DNA of 64,000 bases from Paludibacter sp. (GCA_028690665.1 JAQVAV010000005.1:62001-126000), one strand, 5' to 3'. Shown: positions 43,643 to 54,520, counted from the stretch's first letter. The notes: a model not told the origin generated them from the sequence alone. Translations and numbers: made by a program.

Positions 43643-43884
43643 CAAATTCGAATAAAAACAAGGTAGTATTTTAATTCATTGTGTACAAATACTAAGTTGA
43701 AACGGACAATTTTACCTGAATTTTATCCATGCCAATCAACAATGCCAATTTAATATCGCTACAAAAAATCAACAAAAACAAATAACTACTTCTGCTTATA
43801 TCCAAAAAAAACTTCAATCCATTAAATTAAAACATATAAACTTAAATCACATTCTTTTAAGTTCCAAGCCTTTCCACTGTCGAG

Positions 43885-43911
43885 TTTGTAATCCGGAAAA
43901 TTGTATCTTTG
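43885..43911 (+). promoter_or_regulatory. Probable promoter of the hybrid two-component regulator
   Basis: TTTG-N15-TATCTTTG; both hexamer-like elements are perfect but the spacer is shorter than the usual 19-21. It would give a leader of about 175 nt. Confidence 0.4.
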
Positions 43912-44093
43912 TATTTGTTAGCTTTTAGAATCCGCAAGTTGTACTAAATAGAAAAAACAAGTTGGCATGTAAGAATGCCTATTATTTCTTATAATTAAAT
44001 CCTGATTCAAAGAAAATTTCGGCCCTGATTCAAAAGTTTTCAATTTAGCAATATCAATATAAAACCTCATAATAAAATTCTCAAAACATCATC

Positions 44094-47000
44094 ATGTATA
44101 AAAGGGTCTTTATTTTATATAGTTTATTATTACTTTTTCTGTCAGTTTCTGCTATAGATGTTATCCCGATCAAACAAGATAATAATTTGTCAACAAATTC
44201 TATATCTGCATTTGTACAAGGCAATTTAGGTTTTATGTGGATTGGAACAGATGCTGGGTTAGAATGCTTCGACGGCTATAGCGCATACAAACAAAATTTA
44301 TTTAAAAATCAGGATTCTACTGTAAATATTACAAGTAGAATTGAATCCTTATATAAAGATTATAATGGAAATATTTGGATATCTTCAACCGATGGTATTT
44401 TTACCTACAAGGTAACAACTCAAAAAGTCAGAAAGATATTAGACGTTCGTGTTTTTTCTATTGTCGAAGATTTTAAATTAAAAGGATTATGGTTAGCAAC
44501 TCCCAATGGGTTATTCCTAATAAGTTACAACGGAAAAGTAAAAATCATCTTAACCCGGCAGAATGGACTTTCAAGTGAACAAATAACTTCACTTGCAAAA
44601 GACAGAGAAGGAAATATCTGGGTAGGAACGGAAAGAGGCCTTGACATGTTGTCTCTAAACACGAAGAACCAAATAAGTGTTAATCATATTATTCCCGATA
44701 TTCATATTTCATTTTTAACAATAGACTCTTTCGATTATATATGGTATGTCAACAGAGAAAAAACATACATGATTAAAAGAAATTTATTGGAATCCGGGAA
44801 AAGCATGCCAACTCTCATATTGAAAAACATTGACACCTCAACTATATACCCTACTGAGAATGAAATATGGATAGGCACAAAGGGAGATGGAATTATCAGG
44901 TTTAGCATTTCGCCCAATGGACATAAATTGAATAAGGAAATTTTCTGGGTAGACAAAGAAAACGAAAATGAGCTAAAAAATGCAATAACTGTTTTTTTCA
45001 AAGATAACTACTCTAATATCTGGGTAGGAACAAAAGACGGTATGTATATGATTCTCAGAAATGAATTTCTTCCCTTTCGACATTTAAAATATAACAACAA
45101 AAAAGAACAAACCCCGGTACATAATACGATATCAGGACTTGTTTGTGATAATAAAAACAGGGTATGGCTCGCAACAGCTAAAGGTTTAGACTGTTTTATA
45201 TGGACAAACAGGCTTCTGGAAAAATTTGAATTTCTTCATTTTAAAGATATTTCTGATACATCGAACATCGTAAACAATAACAAAATTCAATCTCTTGTTT
45301 TGGTTGATGAAAATACGTTAATGCTAAGTACTAAAAATGATATAAAACTTTTCGATATAAATAAAAAACATTTTTATGCAAACCATGTAATTTCTGATTC
45401 TTTGAATAAAAATCAATTGAGATTTGTACGGAGCTTTTACAAGGATCATAAAGATAATATTTATATGGCATTTGCCACAGGAAATTTGGCCGTATATAAT
45501 ACTCATGACAATACAATAAAACCAATTATCCTGAATAATGATGACAGTTGGGGAATTACCCAAGATGAAAACGATTGTCTATGGATTGCTTCGGGTAAAG
45601 ATGGGCTCTTCAAACTCGCAGAGGAACCAACTGAAAATGGACAACAATGGAAAATTGAACACTACAGCGAAAAATTGATAAAAAACAATTATGCAGTTTC
45701 CATTTTCTGTGATCACAATAATATGCTCTGGGTTGGAACTTCCGGTGGATTGTTTTTGTATAAACATGGGGATAAATTTGAAGAATTCCCTCTGCCCTAT
45801 ATGGAAAACAACAGCTATATTGAAGCCGTTATAGAAGATTTGTACAATAACATCTGGGTATTTGGAATAAAAGGAATTTATAAAATAGGTGCTAACCGGG
45901 ATATAAAAACAATACAATACTATGAAATCGGAAATGAAGATATTGCACGCTTGTTTTACGTTTTTGGAAGATGCTTGAACAATGAAGGCTGGGTTTTCTC
46001 CGGAGGCACCAATGGGCTTGTTTTTTTTGACCCGGCAATGGTAGTTAATAAATCTTATAAAAATATTCCGGTGATTTCATCTTTTAAAATTCTCAACAAA
46101 GATGTTTCATTACGTTCTGAAAAAACATTCACAAGTATCAATACAGACAAAACAATACAATTAGACTATAGAGACTATTTGTTCTCTTTTGACATTTCAT
46201 CTCTATATTATCCAAATCCCTTTAAAATCAGGTATGCTTATAAACTTGAAGGATTCGATAAAGACTGGATTTATTTACCTTCAAATAACAGAACTATTGT
46301 ATTTACCAATGTTCCTCCCGGAAATTATCGGCTATTGCTTAAAGCTACAGATGCTTCGGGTTTATGGTCGGGTATTGAGAATAAGATAAATGTTATAATA
46401 TCTCCACCATGGTGGAATACCTGGTGGAGTTGGATCTTTTATTTTATGTTATTCGTAATTATCATATACTTTATATATAATTATGTATTAGCAAATTATA
46501 AATTTCGTCACCAGGAAGAAGTAAATCAGTGGAAGTTCAGATTTTTTATCAATCTGTCTCACAGCTTTAATACTCCTTTAAATATGCTACAAACGCCGAT
46601 ACAGTATATAATTAATAATTTTGACAGCTTATCGGGAGACGAAATCAAAAAAATGCTTTTTACAGCGTATCGCAATATTAAACGTCTTAAATATCTGGTG
46701 TCTCAGTTAATTGAATTCAGAAAAATTGACCTGAATAAATCCCAGTTAAATCTTGCAGATATTGATATTATACCTTTTATCCACAGTATTTATGAAATTT
46801 TCGAAGACATAGCATTATCAAAAAAGATCAACTTTACATTAAACACCAATGGCATAGAATCCATGCAAGTAGTTTGTGATCCAGATAAAATAGAAATTGT
46901 AATTTTCAATTTATTGTCAAATGCGTTTAAATATACTTCTACGGGAGGTTCTGTTTCTATTGATTGCATGCCCGACAAGTATAAAAATCGGGTTTGGATC

Positions 47001-48113
47001 TCTGTAATGGACAATGGTCGTGGTATCTCCCCAGCTGAACTTCCTTACATTTTTGATAGATTCAGGAATATCCCGGATGAAGAGGATCCATTGAAAGGAC
47101 AGGGAATCGGACTATCTATTGCCAAAGAATTTATTGAAATGCATCATGCAAAGCTCTCGGTAGAGAGTAGTACCGGAGGAGGAAGCACTTTTAAATTTTT
47201 TATTTTGTTAGATAGTTCTCATTGGGGAACTTCGGCAGGCAGTATCAAAAAAAACATTTCAACATTAGATTTCACTAAAAAAAATATTGAAATAGAACAA
47301 CCCGAAACAGCATATAGAGCTGAAGAGCGGGAAAAGAATGACCTTCCGGTAATTTATCTCTTAGATGTAGACTTTGACTTATCTTCTTTCATTAGATATT
47401 ATTTAAAAGAATCCTTTAATTTCAACACATTTTCAGAGGGCAAAAATCTCTTAAACTCTCTCAACAAAGCCCAATTACCTGAGTTAATTGTACTGGATAT
47501 TGTTTCAATAGAAAAACAAGAAGGCGTAGCACTCTGTAAAAAAATCAAATCCGATCCGACAATGTCTTATATACCTGTCATACTTACATCTTCAATACCA
47601 GAAACCGACATGGAAATAATTGCTTATGATGCAGGAGCAGATGCTTATATCATTAAACCTTATGAGGTTGCCTATTTGAAAACGAGAATAACCCAGTTAT
47701 TAAGATCGAGAAAAGAACTCAAAGAAAGAGTTAAGCAAGAATTAATTATCAATCCAAAAGAAGTTAAAGTAACTTCATCGGATGATATTTTTTTAGCTAA
47801 TCTAATGAATATAATCGAAGAAAATATAAGTAATGTATCATGCAATATAGATGATCTGGCTGAGAAGTTAAATATCTCCAGATCTGTTTTATACAGGAGG
47901 ATCAACAATATTTCAGGTTTATCACCCATTGAATTTATCAAAAGCGTAAAGTTAAAAAGGGCAGCACAATTACTTGAAACGGCATCAATATCTGTTGCGG
48001 AAGTAAGTTATAAAGTTGGGTTTCAGGATGCGAGATATTTCAGCACCTGTTTTAAAAAACAATTCGGCATTTCACCTAAAGCATATTCTAAAACAAAATC
48101 AAAAAAAGCTTAA
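44094..48113 (+). CDS. Hybrid two-component system regulator (HTCS)
   Basis: Single-chain sensor-regulator of PULs, 1339 residues. Signal peptide; two periplasmic beta-propellers of Reg_prop repeats (units such as NIWVGTERGLDML and NMLWVGTSGGLFLY, residues 25-690); Y_Y_Y domain (about 690-765); one transmembrane helix (about 777-797); HisKA with phospho-His823 in NLSHSFNTPLN; HATPase (LLSNAFKYTSTGG, DNGRGIS, GQGIGLSIAKEF); receiver with Asp1135 in LIVLDIVS; and an AraC HTH (LNISRSVLYRRINNISG, VGFQDARYFSTCFKKQFG). The receiver's acidic pocket reads LDVDFD instead of the usual xEDN. It should bind a glycan oligomer released by this locus and activate it. Confidence 0.93.
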   Translation: MYKRVFILYSLLLLFLSVSAIDVIPIKQDNNLSTNSISAFVQGNLGFMWIGTDAGLECFDGYSAYKQNLFKNQDSTVNITSRIESLYKDYNGNIWISSTDGIFTYKVTTQKVRKILDVRVFSIVEDFKLKGLWLATPNGLFLISYNGKVKIILTRQNGLSSEQITSLAKDREGNIWVGTERGLDMLSLNTKNQISVNHIIPDIHISFLTIDSFDYIWYVNREKTYMIKRNLLESGKSMPTLILKNIDTSTIYPTENEIWIGTKGDGIIRFSISPNGHKLNKEIFWVDKENENELKNAITVFFKDNYSNIWVGTKDGMYMILRNEFLPFRHLKYNNKKEQTPVHNTISGLVCDNKNRVWLATAKGLDCFIWTNRLLEKFEFLHFKDISDTSNIVNNNKIQSLVLVDENTLMLSTKNDIKLFDINKKHFYANHVISDSLNKNQLRFVRSFYKDHKDNIYMAFATGNLAVYNTHDNTIKPIILNNDDSWGITQDENDCLWIASGKDGLFKLAEEPTENGQQWKIEHYSEKLIKNNYAVSIFCDHNNMLWVGTSGGLFLYKHGDKFEEFPLPYMENNSYIEAVIEDLYNNIWVFGIKGIYKIGANRDIKTIQYYEIGNEDIARLFYVFGRCLNNEGWVFSGGTNGLVFFDPAMVVNKSYKNIPVISSFKILNKDVSLRSEKTFTSINTDKTIQLDYRDYLFSFDISSLYYPNPFKIRYAYKLEGFDKDWIYLPSNNRTIVFTNVPPGNYRLLLKATDASGLWSGIENKINVIISPPWWNTWWSWIFYFMLFVIIIYFIYNYVLANYKFRHQEEVNQWKFRFFINLSHSFNTPLNMLQTPIQYIINNFDSLSGDEIKKMLFTAYRNIKRLKYLVSQLIEFRKIDLNKSQLNLADIDIIPFIHSIYEIFEDIALSKKINFTLNTNGIESMQVVCDPDKIEIVIFNLLSNAFKYTSTGGSVSIDCMPDKYKNRVWISVMDNGRGISPAELPYIFDRFRNIPDEEDPLKGQGIGLSIAKEFIEMHHAKLSVESSTGGGSTFKFFILLDSSHWGTSAGSIKKNISTLDFTKKNIEIEQPETAYRAEEREKNDLPVIYLLDVDFDLSSFIRYYLKESFNFNTFSEGKNLLNSLNKAQLPELIVLDIVSIEKQEGVALCKKIKSDPTMSYIPVILTSSIPETDMEIIAYDAGADAYIIKPYEVAYLKTRITQLLRSRKELKERVKQELIINPKEVKVTSSDDIFLANLMNIIEENISNVSCNIDDLAEKLNISRSVLYRRINNISGLSPIEFIKSVKLKRAAQLLETASISVAEVSYKVGFQDARYFSTCFKKQFGISPKAYSKTKSKKA

Positions 48114-48333
48114 ACACCCCTTTTTATTTTTTTCATGTAGTTTTAAGAACAAGGTACAAAGATTGTATTTCGTTTAACGCAATACGATTATTTCAAACAT
48201 TTTTGTTCAAAAAACAAACATTTTAAGACCCAAAGACCTGTTTTTCGAGTATAAATGCTCGGAATTTATAACATTTTGCACTGGATTATTTCTGACATTT
48301 GTATTGCAATTCATTTTTAAATTCAATATTAAT

Positions 48334-51300
48334 ATGCAGAAAATCACAATTATTGGTCTGATAAGTATAATCCTTTTTTTTCAAATCATTAATGCACAAA
48401 CAGACCTTAGTATACAAACTTACGGTCCAAGCCAGGGTCGAATTCCAGCCAGTTACGCAGAGCAAATTCAAAATAATCTGGATAATTTAAATTATGTAAA
48501 ATTCTATGCAAATAAAGCAATTGAATATTTTTTAGATGACGATTGTCCTCTTCCTAAAAATCTTGTTGGTGATTTCAAAGACGAGAATGGAAATGATGCA
48601 GCTTCAATGTATAGAGCTAATGAAGGGTGCGCTTCTTTGATGCTCGCGTTGTATAATCTGTATCTTACCTATCCTAATGATTCTGAATGTCAGGATTATT
48701 TGCAAAGAGTCATTCGTTTTGCCAACTGCATTCTCGAATATGGCACAGACAGATACGGGCCTGTACATACGCCCCAGCTGGCATCAATATTAATGAGGAC
48801 ATCTACGCCGTATGTTCCGTTTGATCCTGAAAATCCGGATAAAGGTGTACGCATTGAAGAAAGAACCGTATGGAGCTACACCGATAACGCGTATGTATAT
48901 AATTATTGTGCTATCGGGGTCGGGAATATATGGTACGATAGTGATGAATCTCAGAAAGCCAGCTGGAGAGGAACCGATGTTGAAGCCAATAATGATTTAT
49001 ACTCTCTTTTATACAAACTGAGCAGCACGTTAGACATTAATATCTATACTGATAAAAATAAATATAAAAAAGCCGCAGATGCATCATTGTCATATTGGCT
49101 AAATAATTGTCAAACAGAAAGCCACATGTTTCCATGGGGCGAACATTCTGGATGGAATTTCTTCGAAGAAAAATATAACGATGATTATTATCACGCTCCA
49201 CTTCACGAATATAAAGGCAATTTCAGACTTAATTTAGATAAACTGATAGAAAACCAGGCCAGAGTCAGGCCCGGAGAAATGACCACTTTTGAAAAATATG
49301 CTTCCGGACTGAAGGCTGTTCATACAGCCACTGCAGATAAAGGAAGAAGATACAACGGCTATATACTTGAAGGAATGTTTTTGTTCGGACGCCATGGACC
49401 TTTATGGACTGATCGTATCACGGCAAGATATCAGGAAAATAATCAGGATATAGGAGGTAGCTTTGGTTGTTTCCCAAAACATATCGGAAGTTACTTATAC
49501 ATTATGTCATTTGCTTATAATCGTTCTCATGATGAAAAAATAAGAGACAGCCTCGCTACAAATCTAAACTTTTTTTTAGATGGACTAGAGGCCCAAAAAT
49601 TAGTATATACCGGAGGAAAATATTATCCATACGGAACATTCAACTGGTATGGATATCCAACCGGAGAAATAAGCAGTAATCAAAACAGTAGTTTAGGAAC
49701 TTTTGCGAAAAGGGCGAGTGCTTTTATGGATGGTCTGAATGATAATATCACTCAGAAATTATTAACTGTGGCTGAAAATACAAGTATTGCTACAAACTAT
49801 TCATATACACCCTACCCCGGACCTGATTTGGTTTCAATCACTGCTCCACAGGATGGATATGTTGTATATAAATCCTTATCGGTAAACCTAAAATGGAGTT
49901 CATCAGAAGGGGCAGTAGCTTATCGAATTTATTTTTCAGAAAATATGAATGCCGTTTCGTTAGCAACAACTGATTCTACAGCCTTTATTAATGAGACAAG
50001 TAAACCGGAATATGTTATTGGCAACTTAGCTTCAGGAAAAACATATTATTGGGCCATTGACGCGATTAATGAAAATGGGGATATAACCAAAGGATATATA
50101 ATGAAATTTTCCACATCTGAAGACACCCCTACTCTTTTACAAAGTATCGTATTGGAGCCCAAAGAGCTACAGATAGAAAATTACGCATCGGATACTTTAG
50201 TCCCGCAATTTTATCCTCAAAATGCTTCTAATCAATATGTAGAATGGAAATCTTCAGATACAAGTATTGTCTCTGTTGACAAAATGGGAAAAATTACGGC
50301 AGTACAACCAGGGACAGCTATTATAAAAGCAACAAGTGTCGATCAGGAGGATGTTTACGGTACATGTAGTGTAACGGTGAACCAGCTAAGTCAACAAATT
50401 TCATGGGATGAAATTCCAACAAAATATCTTCCCGATGATGAATATATAGATATGAATGCAACGTCGTCATCCTTATTACCAATAAGTTATCAGGTAATAT
50501 CAGGTCCAGCCACATTACAGGAAAAGAACAATATCCTGCCGACCAACAGTTCATATATAAATGGAAGTACTCTGACTTATCAAAATTTACTCCGGTTGAA
50601 AGTAAATGGAATGAATGTATTGTTTAAAATCAATCTTAGTAATATAGACAAAACAAAAATTGATCATGTTTTATTCGAATATACTACAGTATTGGATGGG
50701 CATAGAAGAAATTATGATGTTCAGGTCAATATGATAGAATATCCGAATTCATGGAATCCGGGAGAATCTGCTCCAGATCCTGTCAGTATTACTCCGGTGT
50801 CCAATACAATTACACAATCAAAAATAGGATTGCAGAGTACTTTTGACAGCTATGATGAATATCTTGCCGCATATCAGCAACCTATCCGGTTGGATATTAC
50901 GGATTTTGTAAAAAACAAATTAGCTGAAGGTCAATATCAATTTTGTATCGGCCTGCAAGCGACAAAATCCGTTGACACAGATGGCGAAGATTATATCCGA
51001 ATTGCCTCCCAAACCTACAGTGATGAAAGTTGCAGGCCAAGCCTGATTATTTATCATGCAGGAGATGGAGGTTCGATGCAGCTAACTGGAACAGGAAGTG
51101 TCAGTATTAAAGCAACACAAGCTGGGAATTCGATTTATCTTCCGGCAACAAATGTTCAGCAAACTTTTGAAGTTAGAGATACAGAATCTTCCACAAATAC
51201 AATCTCACAGTCGGGACTCATACAATTATTTCCAAATCCGATAAAAAAACAAAACCTGCATATCATAGTAAAAGACGAAAATGTCTGCAAAATTGAAATG

Positions 51301-51450
51301 TATAAAATGACATCTGAGCTTATATTCAGTAAATCGATTCATGGAGAAAAAGATATTTTGGTAAACCCCTCTTTATTTCAACCCGGGATGTATATCATTT
51401 CTGTTACTACAAATAACGGGTCTTTCAACTATAAGTTGATTGCGGAATAA
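48334..51450 (+). CDS. T9SS-secreted multidomain protein with alpha/alpha-type catalytic-like region, Ig-like and DNRLRE domains
   Basis: A 1038-residue PUL protein. Signal peptide (IIGLISIILFFQIINAQ); residues 30-500 are helical with DRYGPVHTPQLASILMR, ASWRGTDVEANNDLYSLLYKL, SYWLNNCQTESHMFPWGEHSGW and GGSFGCFPKHIGSYLY, typical of an alpha/alpha-toroid lyase or hydrolase but not a family I can name; about 500-595 is fibronectin-III-like; 600-685 a BIG2-like Ig domain (VEWKSSDTSIVSVDKMGKITAV); 700-960 a DNRLRE/CBM96-like domain (IRLDITDFVK, RPSLIIYH); the end is a T9SS type A sorting domain (LFPNPIKK, GMYIISV). The ATG at 48334 replaces a TTG at 48304. susC starts 28 bp later. Confidence 0.8.
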   Translation: MQKITIIGLISIILFFQIINAQTDLSIQTYGPSQGRIPASYAEQIQNNLDNLNYVKFYANKAIEYFLDDDCPLPKNLVGDFKDENGNDAASMYRANEGCASLMLALYNLYLTYPNDSECQDYLQRVIRFANCILEYGTDRYGPVHTPQLASILMRTSTPYVPFDPENPDKGVRIEERTVWSYTDNAYVYNYCAIGVGNIWYDSDESQKASWRGTDVEANNDLYSLLYKLSSTLDINIYTDKNKYKKAADASLSYWLNNCQTESHMFPWGEHSGWNFFEEKYNDDYYHAPLHEYKGNFRLNLDKLIENQARVRPGEMTTFEKYASGLKAVHTATADKGRRYNGYILEGMFLFGRHGPLWTDRITARYQENNQDIGGSFGCFPKHIGSYLYIMSFAYNRSHDEKIRDSLATNLNFFLDGLEAQKLVYTGGKYYPYGTFNWYGYPTGEISSNQNSSLGTFAKRASAFMDGLNDNITQKLLTVAENTSIATNYSYTPYPGPDLVSITAPQDGYVVYKSLSVNLKWSSSEGAVAYRIYFSENMNAVSLATTDSTAFINETSKPEYVIGNLASGKTYYWAIDAINENGDITKGYIMKFSTSEDTPTLLQSIVLEPKELQIENYASDTLVPQFYPQNASNQYVEWKSSDTSIVSVDKMGKITAVQPGTAIIKATSVDQEDVYGTCSVTVNQLSQQISWDEIPTKYLPDDEYIDMNATSSSLLPISYQVISGPATLQEKNNILPTNSSYINGSTLTYQNLLRLKVNGMNVLFKINLSNIDKTKIDHVLFEYTTVLDGHRRNYDVQVNMIEYPNSWNPGESAPDPVSITPVSNTITQSKIGLQSTFDSYDEYLAAYQQPIRLDITDFVKNKLAEGQYQFCIGLQATKSVDTDGEDYIRIASQTYSDESCRPSLIIYHAGDGGSMQLTGTGSVSIKATQAGNSIYLPATNVQQTFEVRDTESSTNTISQSGLIQLFPNPIKKQNLHIIVKDENVCKIEMYKMTSELIFSKSIHGEKDILVNPSLFQPGMYIISVTTNNGSFNYKLIAE

Positions 51451-51478
51451 TGAATGTAAATAATAAAATAAATTTATC

Positions 51479-54400
51479 ATGAAAAAATCATTTATAATTT
51501 ATGTGTGTCTGATTTTATTTTCGTTTTCGGTATTTGCTCAGAAAACAACTATAACGAAAGGGAAAGTAGTAGATGATAACACAAATGAACCTTTAGTTGG
51601 AGTAAGTATATTAAAAGAAGGTACTGCTACAGGAACTACAACCGACATTAATGGAAACTTCACTATTCCGACACAACAAGGTGACAAACTCGTTTTTAAC
51701 TACATTGGGTATGACCCTCAGGAAATAATCATAACGGGAAAGGGAAAGACAAGTTTCTCTGTAAGGCTCATCGGCACGGCGATAGGACTTCAGGAAGTTG
51801 TTGCAATAGGTTATGGCAACGTAAAAAAACGAGATCTTACAGGAGCAGTTACAACGATAAAGGGAGATAACCTTGTTCATCTACAAGTAGCGAATGTAGG
51901 GCAGGCTTTAGTGGGTAAAATTCCGGGAGTAATGGTTACTTCACCAAGCGGCGAAGGACCCGGGAGCAGTCCAAGTATAATTATCCGGGGCGAAAATTCG
52001 ATCAATGGCAGTAACTCACCTCTGTGGGTTATAGATGGTTTTACCCGAAGTGGGGGTGCAAATACTATTGATCCAGAAGATATAGAATCAATTGAAATTC
52101 TTAAAGATGCTTCATCTACGGCGATATATGGTTCCCGCGGAGCCGGAGGAGTTATCATTGTCACAACTAAAAAAGGTGCAAAATCAACCAAACCACATGT
52201 GGAGTTTAAAGCATCTTCCGGAGTAAAAGTCCTTACGCGTGAGTTAGAGATGATGGATGGACCGTCATATTATCAATATTGGATGAATTCTGATATCGGA
52301 GATTATTTTGATTCGAGTATCAGCTCCGATAACAATTATAATTGGGCAGATGCCATTACACAAAACGCTGTGGAAGAGTCCTATTTTACCTCGATCTATG
52401 GTGGAAGTAAAGATGTGAATTATAAAATAACCGCCGATTATTTGAGTCAGACAGGTATTATAAAATATAATAACGATTATAAAAGGTTTAATATTCGCTC
52501 CTATCTCGATGTTAATGTAAATAAATATATGAAAGTCGGGCTGACAGCATACTTTCAACGGACATGGAAAAATAGCGGAGGTGGTGGAAGTAATTATCAA
52601 TCGGCTATTGAGAAGTCTCCTTTACTTGCTATTTATGACGAAGATGGAAGTTATAATTATAATATGAATGAACGCGATCAATCTGTTGTGAGTTCGAATA
52701 TGATTGAAAACTTGAAAGATAAGATCAATAAAACCCAGGAAAACTCAAGCAATCTGCAAGCATATATTTCTCTTGAGCCTATTAAAGGTTTGGTTTTTAA
52801 ATCTTCGGGGGCAATAACTTATTGGACCTCTAAAAATCAACAATTTTCTCCAAAACATTTGGATTTGACAAACAATATGAATAGTGCTCAGGCAACCGAA
52901 TATCAGAGTGATGATTATGAATGGATTAATACATTGACTCTTAATAAGGCGTTTAATAAAATTCACTCGGTCAATGCCGTTATAGGAAACACTTTAGAAG
53001 GACGTAATAGTTTTACAGTAGGAGCATGGGGGCAAGATTTTCCAACGGATAATTTCGAATACTGGGCTATTGGCTCCGGTCCTAAATATGAACTGACGGA
53101 CGCAAGTGAACTCCCGATATTAAGAAACTCAGGGTGGACGAGTTATGATGAATCGACTCTTCTTTCTTATTTCGGACGGTTGAACTACACATTTCTTGAT
53201 CGGTATTTATTTACTGTAACAGGACGATATGACGGTGCTTCTCAGCTTGCAGAAGGACATAAATGGGCATTCTTTCCATCTGCAGCTTTTGCATGGAGGT
53301 TATCCGAAGAAAACTTTATTAAGGATCTGAATATATTTGACAATTTCAAATTCAGACTTTCGTGGGGACGAACAGGGAGTCAGGGCGTAAGTAATTATGC
53401 AACCTTAGGATTAGCCACACAAGGAGATTATTCCCTGCAAAATGGAGTTTATAAGCCTGTTTATTCTGTCAACGACCTCGCTAATCCGAATCTTACCTGG
53501 GAAAAAACCAATCAGACCGATGCCGGAATCGATTTAGGTTTTTTCAATAATAGACTGAGAGTGGTAGCTGATTACTATTACAAATATACTTATGATATGT
53601 TCGTAACCAAAAATCTGGCAGCCGAAACAGGTTATGGAAGTTATTTGTCAAATGATGGAAAAATGGAAAACAAAGGTTTTGAGCTGGAAATTTCCGGCGA
53701 TCCTGTCGTTACTAAAAGTTGGAAAGTATCCACAGGATTTAATTTTAGTCTGAACAGAAATAAAATTTTATATCTGGGAGGAGATAGCTATAAGGTGTAT
53801 ACAAATAAAAATTCATACGGAGAGTTGCTTTCTTATAATTATGTCGGACAACCGGTATCCCTTATCTATGGTTGGGTTTACGATGGAATTTGGCAAAACG
53901 AAGAAGATATTAAATACGGAGCCGTAGATGAAGAAGCTGGTGTCAGCCAGACAAAACCGGGAGATATCCGATACAAAGACATTAACAATGATGGCGTAAT
54001 TAATGACAAAGACAAAATCTTGATAATGAATCCGCATCCTAAATTTAGTGGAGCTTTCAACGGAACAATCGCTTATGAAAACATAAGCCTGTCATTCCAG
54101 TTTCAGGGAATGTTTGGACATCAAATTTATAATTATACAAAAAAGAATTTGTTTAACAAATTAGCTCTCAGAAAAAATGCGTGGACAGAGGGTAGTGGGA
54201 TACAAGATCAACCCTCGGCGGGGAATGAAAATATTAAAGACTCTAATTATTTTGTAGAAGATGGTTCTTATGTGAAGTTAAAAAACGTAACACTTTCTTA
54301 TATGCTTTCTAAATTATGGATGAGAAAAGCAGGAATTAATCAGACCGAAATTTATTGTACAGGGAAAGACCTCTTAACTTTTACCGGATATTCGGGATAT

Positions 54401-54508
54401 AACCCGGAGGTATCACGAAATGGTTATAGTGAAAGTTTCAGAGGGGTCGACTACAATTCGTACCCTGCAACATATTCGGTTTATCTGGGAGTTAAAGTCT
54501 CATTTTAA
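51479..54508 (+). CDS. SusC/RagA-family TonB-dependent outer membrane transporter
   Basis: Glycan-importing barrel of the PUL. Signal peptide (LILFSFSVFAQ); CarboxypepD_reg domain (KGKVVDDNTNEPLVGVSILKEG, LVFNYIGYDPQEI); TonB-box-like EVVAIGYGNVKKRDLTGAV; plug with IPGVMVTSPSGEGPGSSPSI and LKDASSTAIYGSRGAGGVIIV, the SusC signature; barrel ending in YLGVKVSF. Length 1009 is normal. Followed after 12 bp by its SusD partner. No STN domain, consistent with control by the HTCS rather than by an ECF sigma/FecR pair. Confidence 0.95.
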   Translation: MKKSFIIYVCLILFSFSVFAQKTTITKGKVVDDNTNEPLVGVSILKEGTATGTTTDINGNFTIPTQQGDKLVFNYIGYDPQEIIITGKGKTSFSVRLIGTAIGLQEVVAIGYGNVKKRDLTGAVTTIKGDNLVHLQVANVGQALVGKIPGVMVTSPSGEGPGSSPSIIIRGENSINGSNSPLWVIDGFTRSGGANTIDPEDIESIEILKDASSTAIYGSRGAGGVIIVTTKKGAKSTKPHVEFKASSGVKVLTRELEMMDGPSYYQYWMNSDIGDYFDSSISSDNNYNWADAITQNAVEESYFTSIYGGSKDVNYKITADYLSQTGIIKYNNDYKRFNIRSYLDVNVNKYMKVGLTAYFQRTWKNSGGGGSNYQSAIEKSPLLAIYDEDGSYNYNMNERDQSVVSSNMIENLKDKINKTQENSSNLQAYISLEPIKGLVFKSSGAITYWTSKNQQFSPKHLDLTNNMNSAQATEYQSDDYEWINTLTLNKAFNKIHSVNAVIGNTLEGRNSFTVGAWGQDFPTDNFEYWAIGSGPKYELTDASELPILRNSGWTSYDESTLLSYFGRLNYTFLDRYLFTVTGRYDGASQLAEGHKWAFFPSAAFAWRLSEENFIKDLNIFDNFKFRLSWGRTGSQGVSNYATLGLATQGDYSLQNGVYKPVYSVNDLANPNLTWEKTNQTDAGIDLGFFNNRLRVVADYYYKYTYDMFVTKNLAAETGYGSYLSNDGKMENKGFELEISGDPVVTKSWKVSTGFNFSLNRNKILYLGGDSYKVYTNKNSYGELLSYNYVGQPVSLIYGWVYDGIWQNEEDIKYGAVDEEAGVSQTKPGDIRYKDINNDGVINDKDKILIMNPHPKFSGAFNGTIAYENISLSFQFQGMFGHQIYNYTKKNLFNKLALRKNAWTEGSGIQDQPSAGNENIKDSNYFVEDGSYVKLKNVTLSYMLSKLWMRKAGINQTEIYCTGKDLLTFTGYSGYNPEVSRNGYSESFRGVDYNSYPATYSVYLGVKVSF

Positions 54509-54520
54509 ATTAATATTATA

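Larger units (their letters stand above)
43603..44093. other. Divergent regulatory region between GH2 and the hybrid regulator
   Basis: 491 bp without a credible ORF. It contains a minus-strand -7 box for the GH2 gene and a plus-strand -33/-7 pair for the regulator. No operator could be identified with confidence; a TTTGTACACAA-like palindrome lies near 43680-43690. Confidence 0.5.

Noticed and set aside
48190-48230. TTTGTT/AACAAA hairpin upstream of the 48334 gene as HTCS operator or terminator
   Set aside because: Short, purely A/T-driven stem without matching copies upstream of other genes in the locus.
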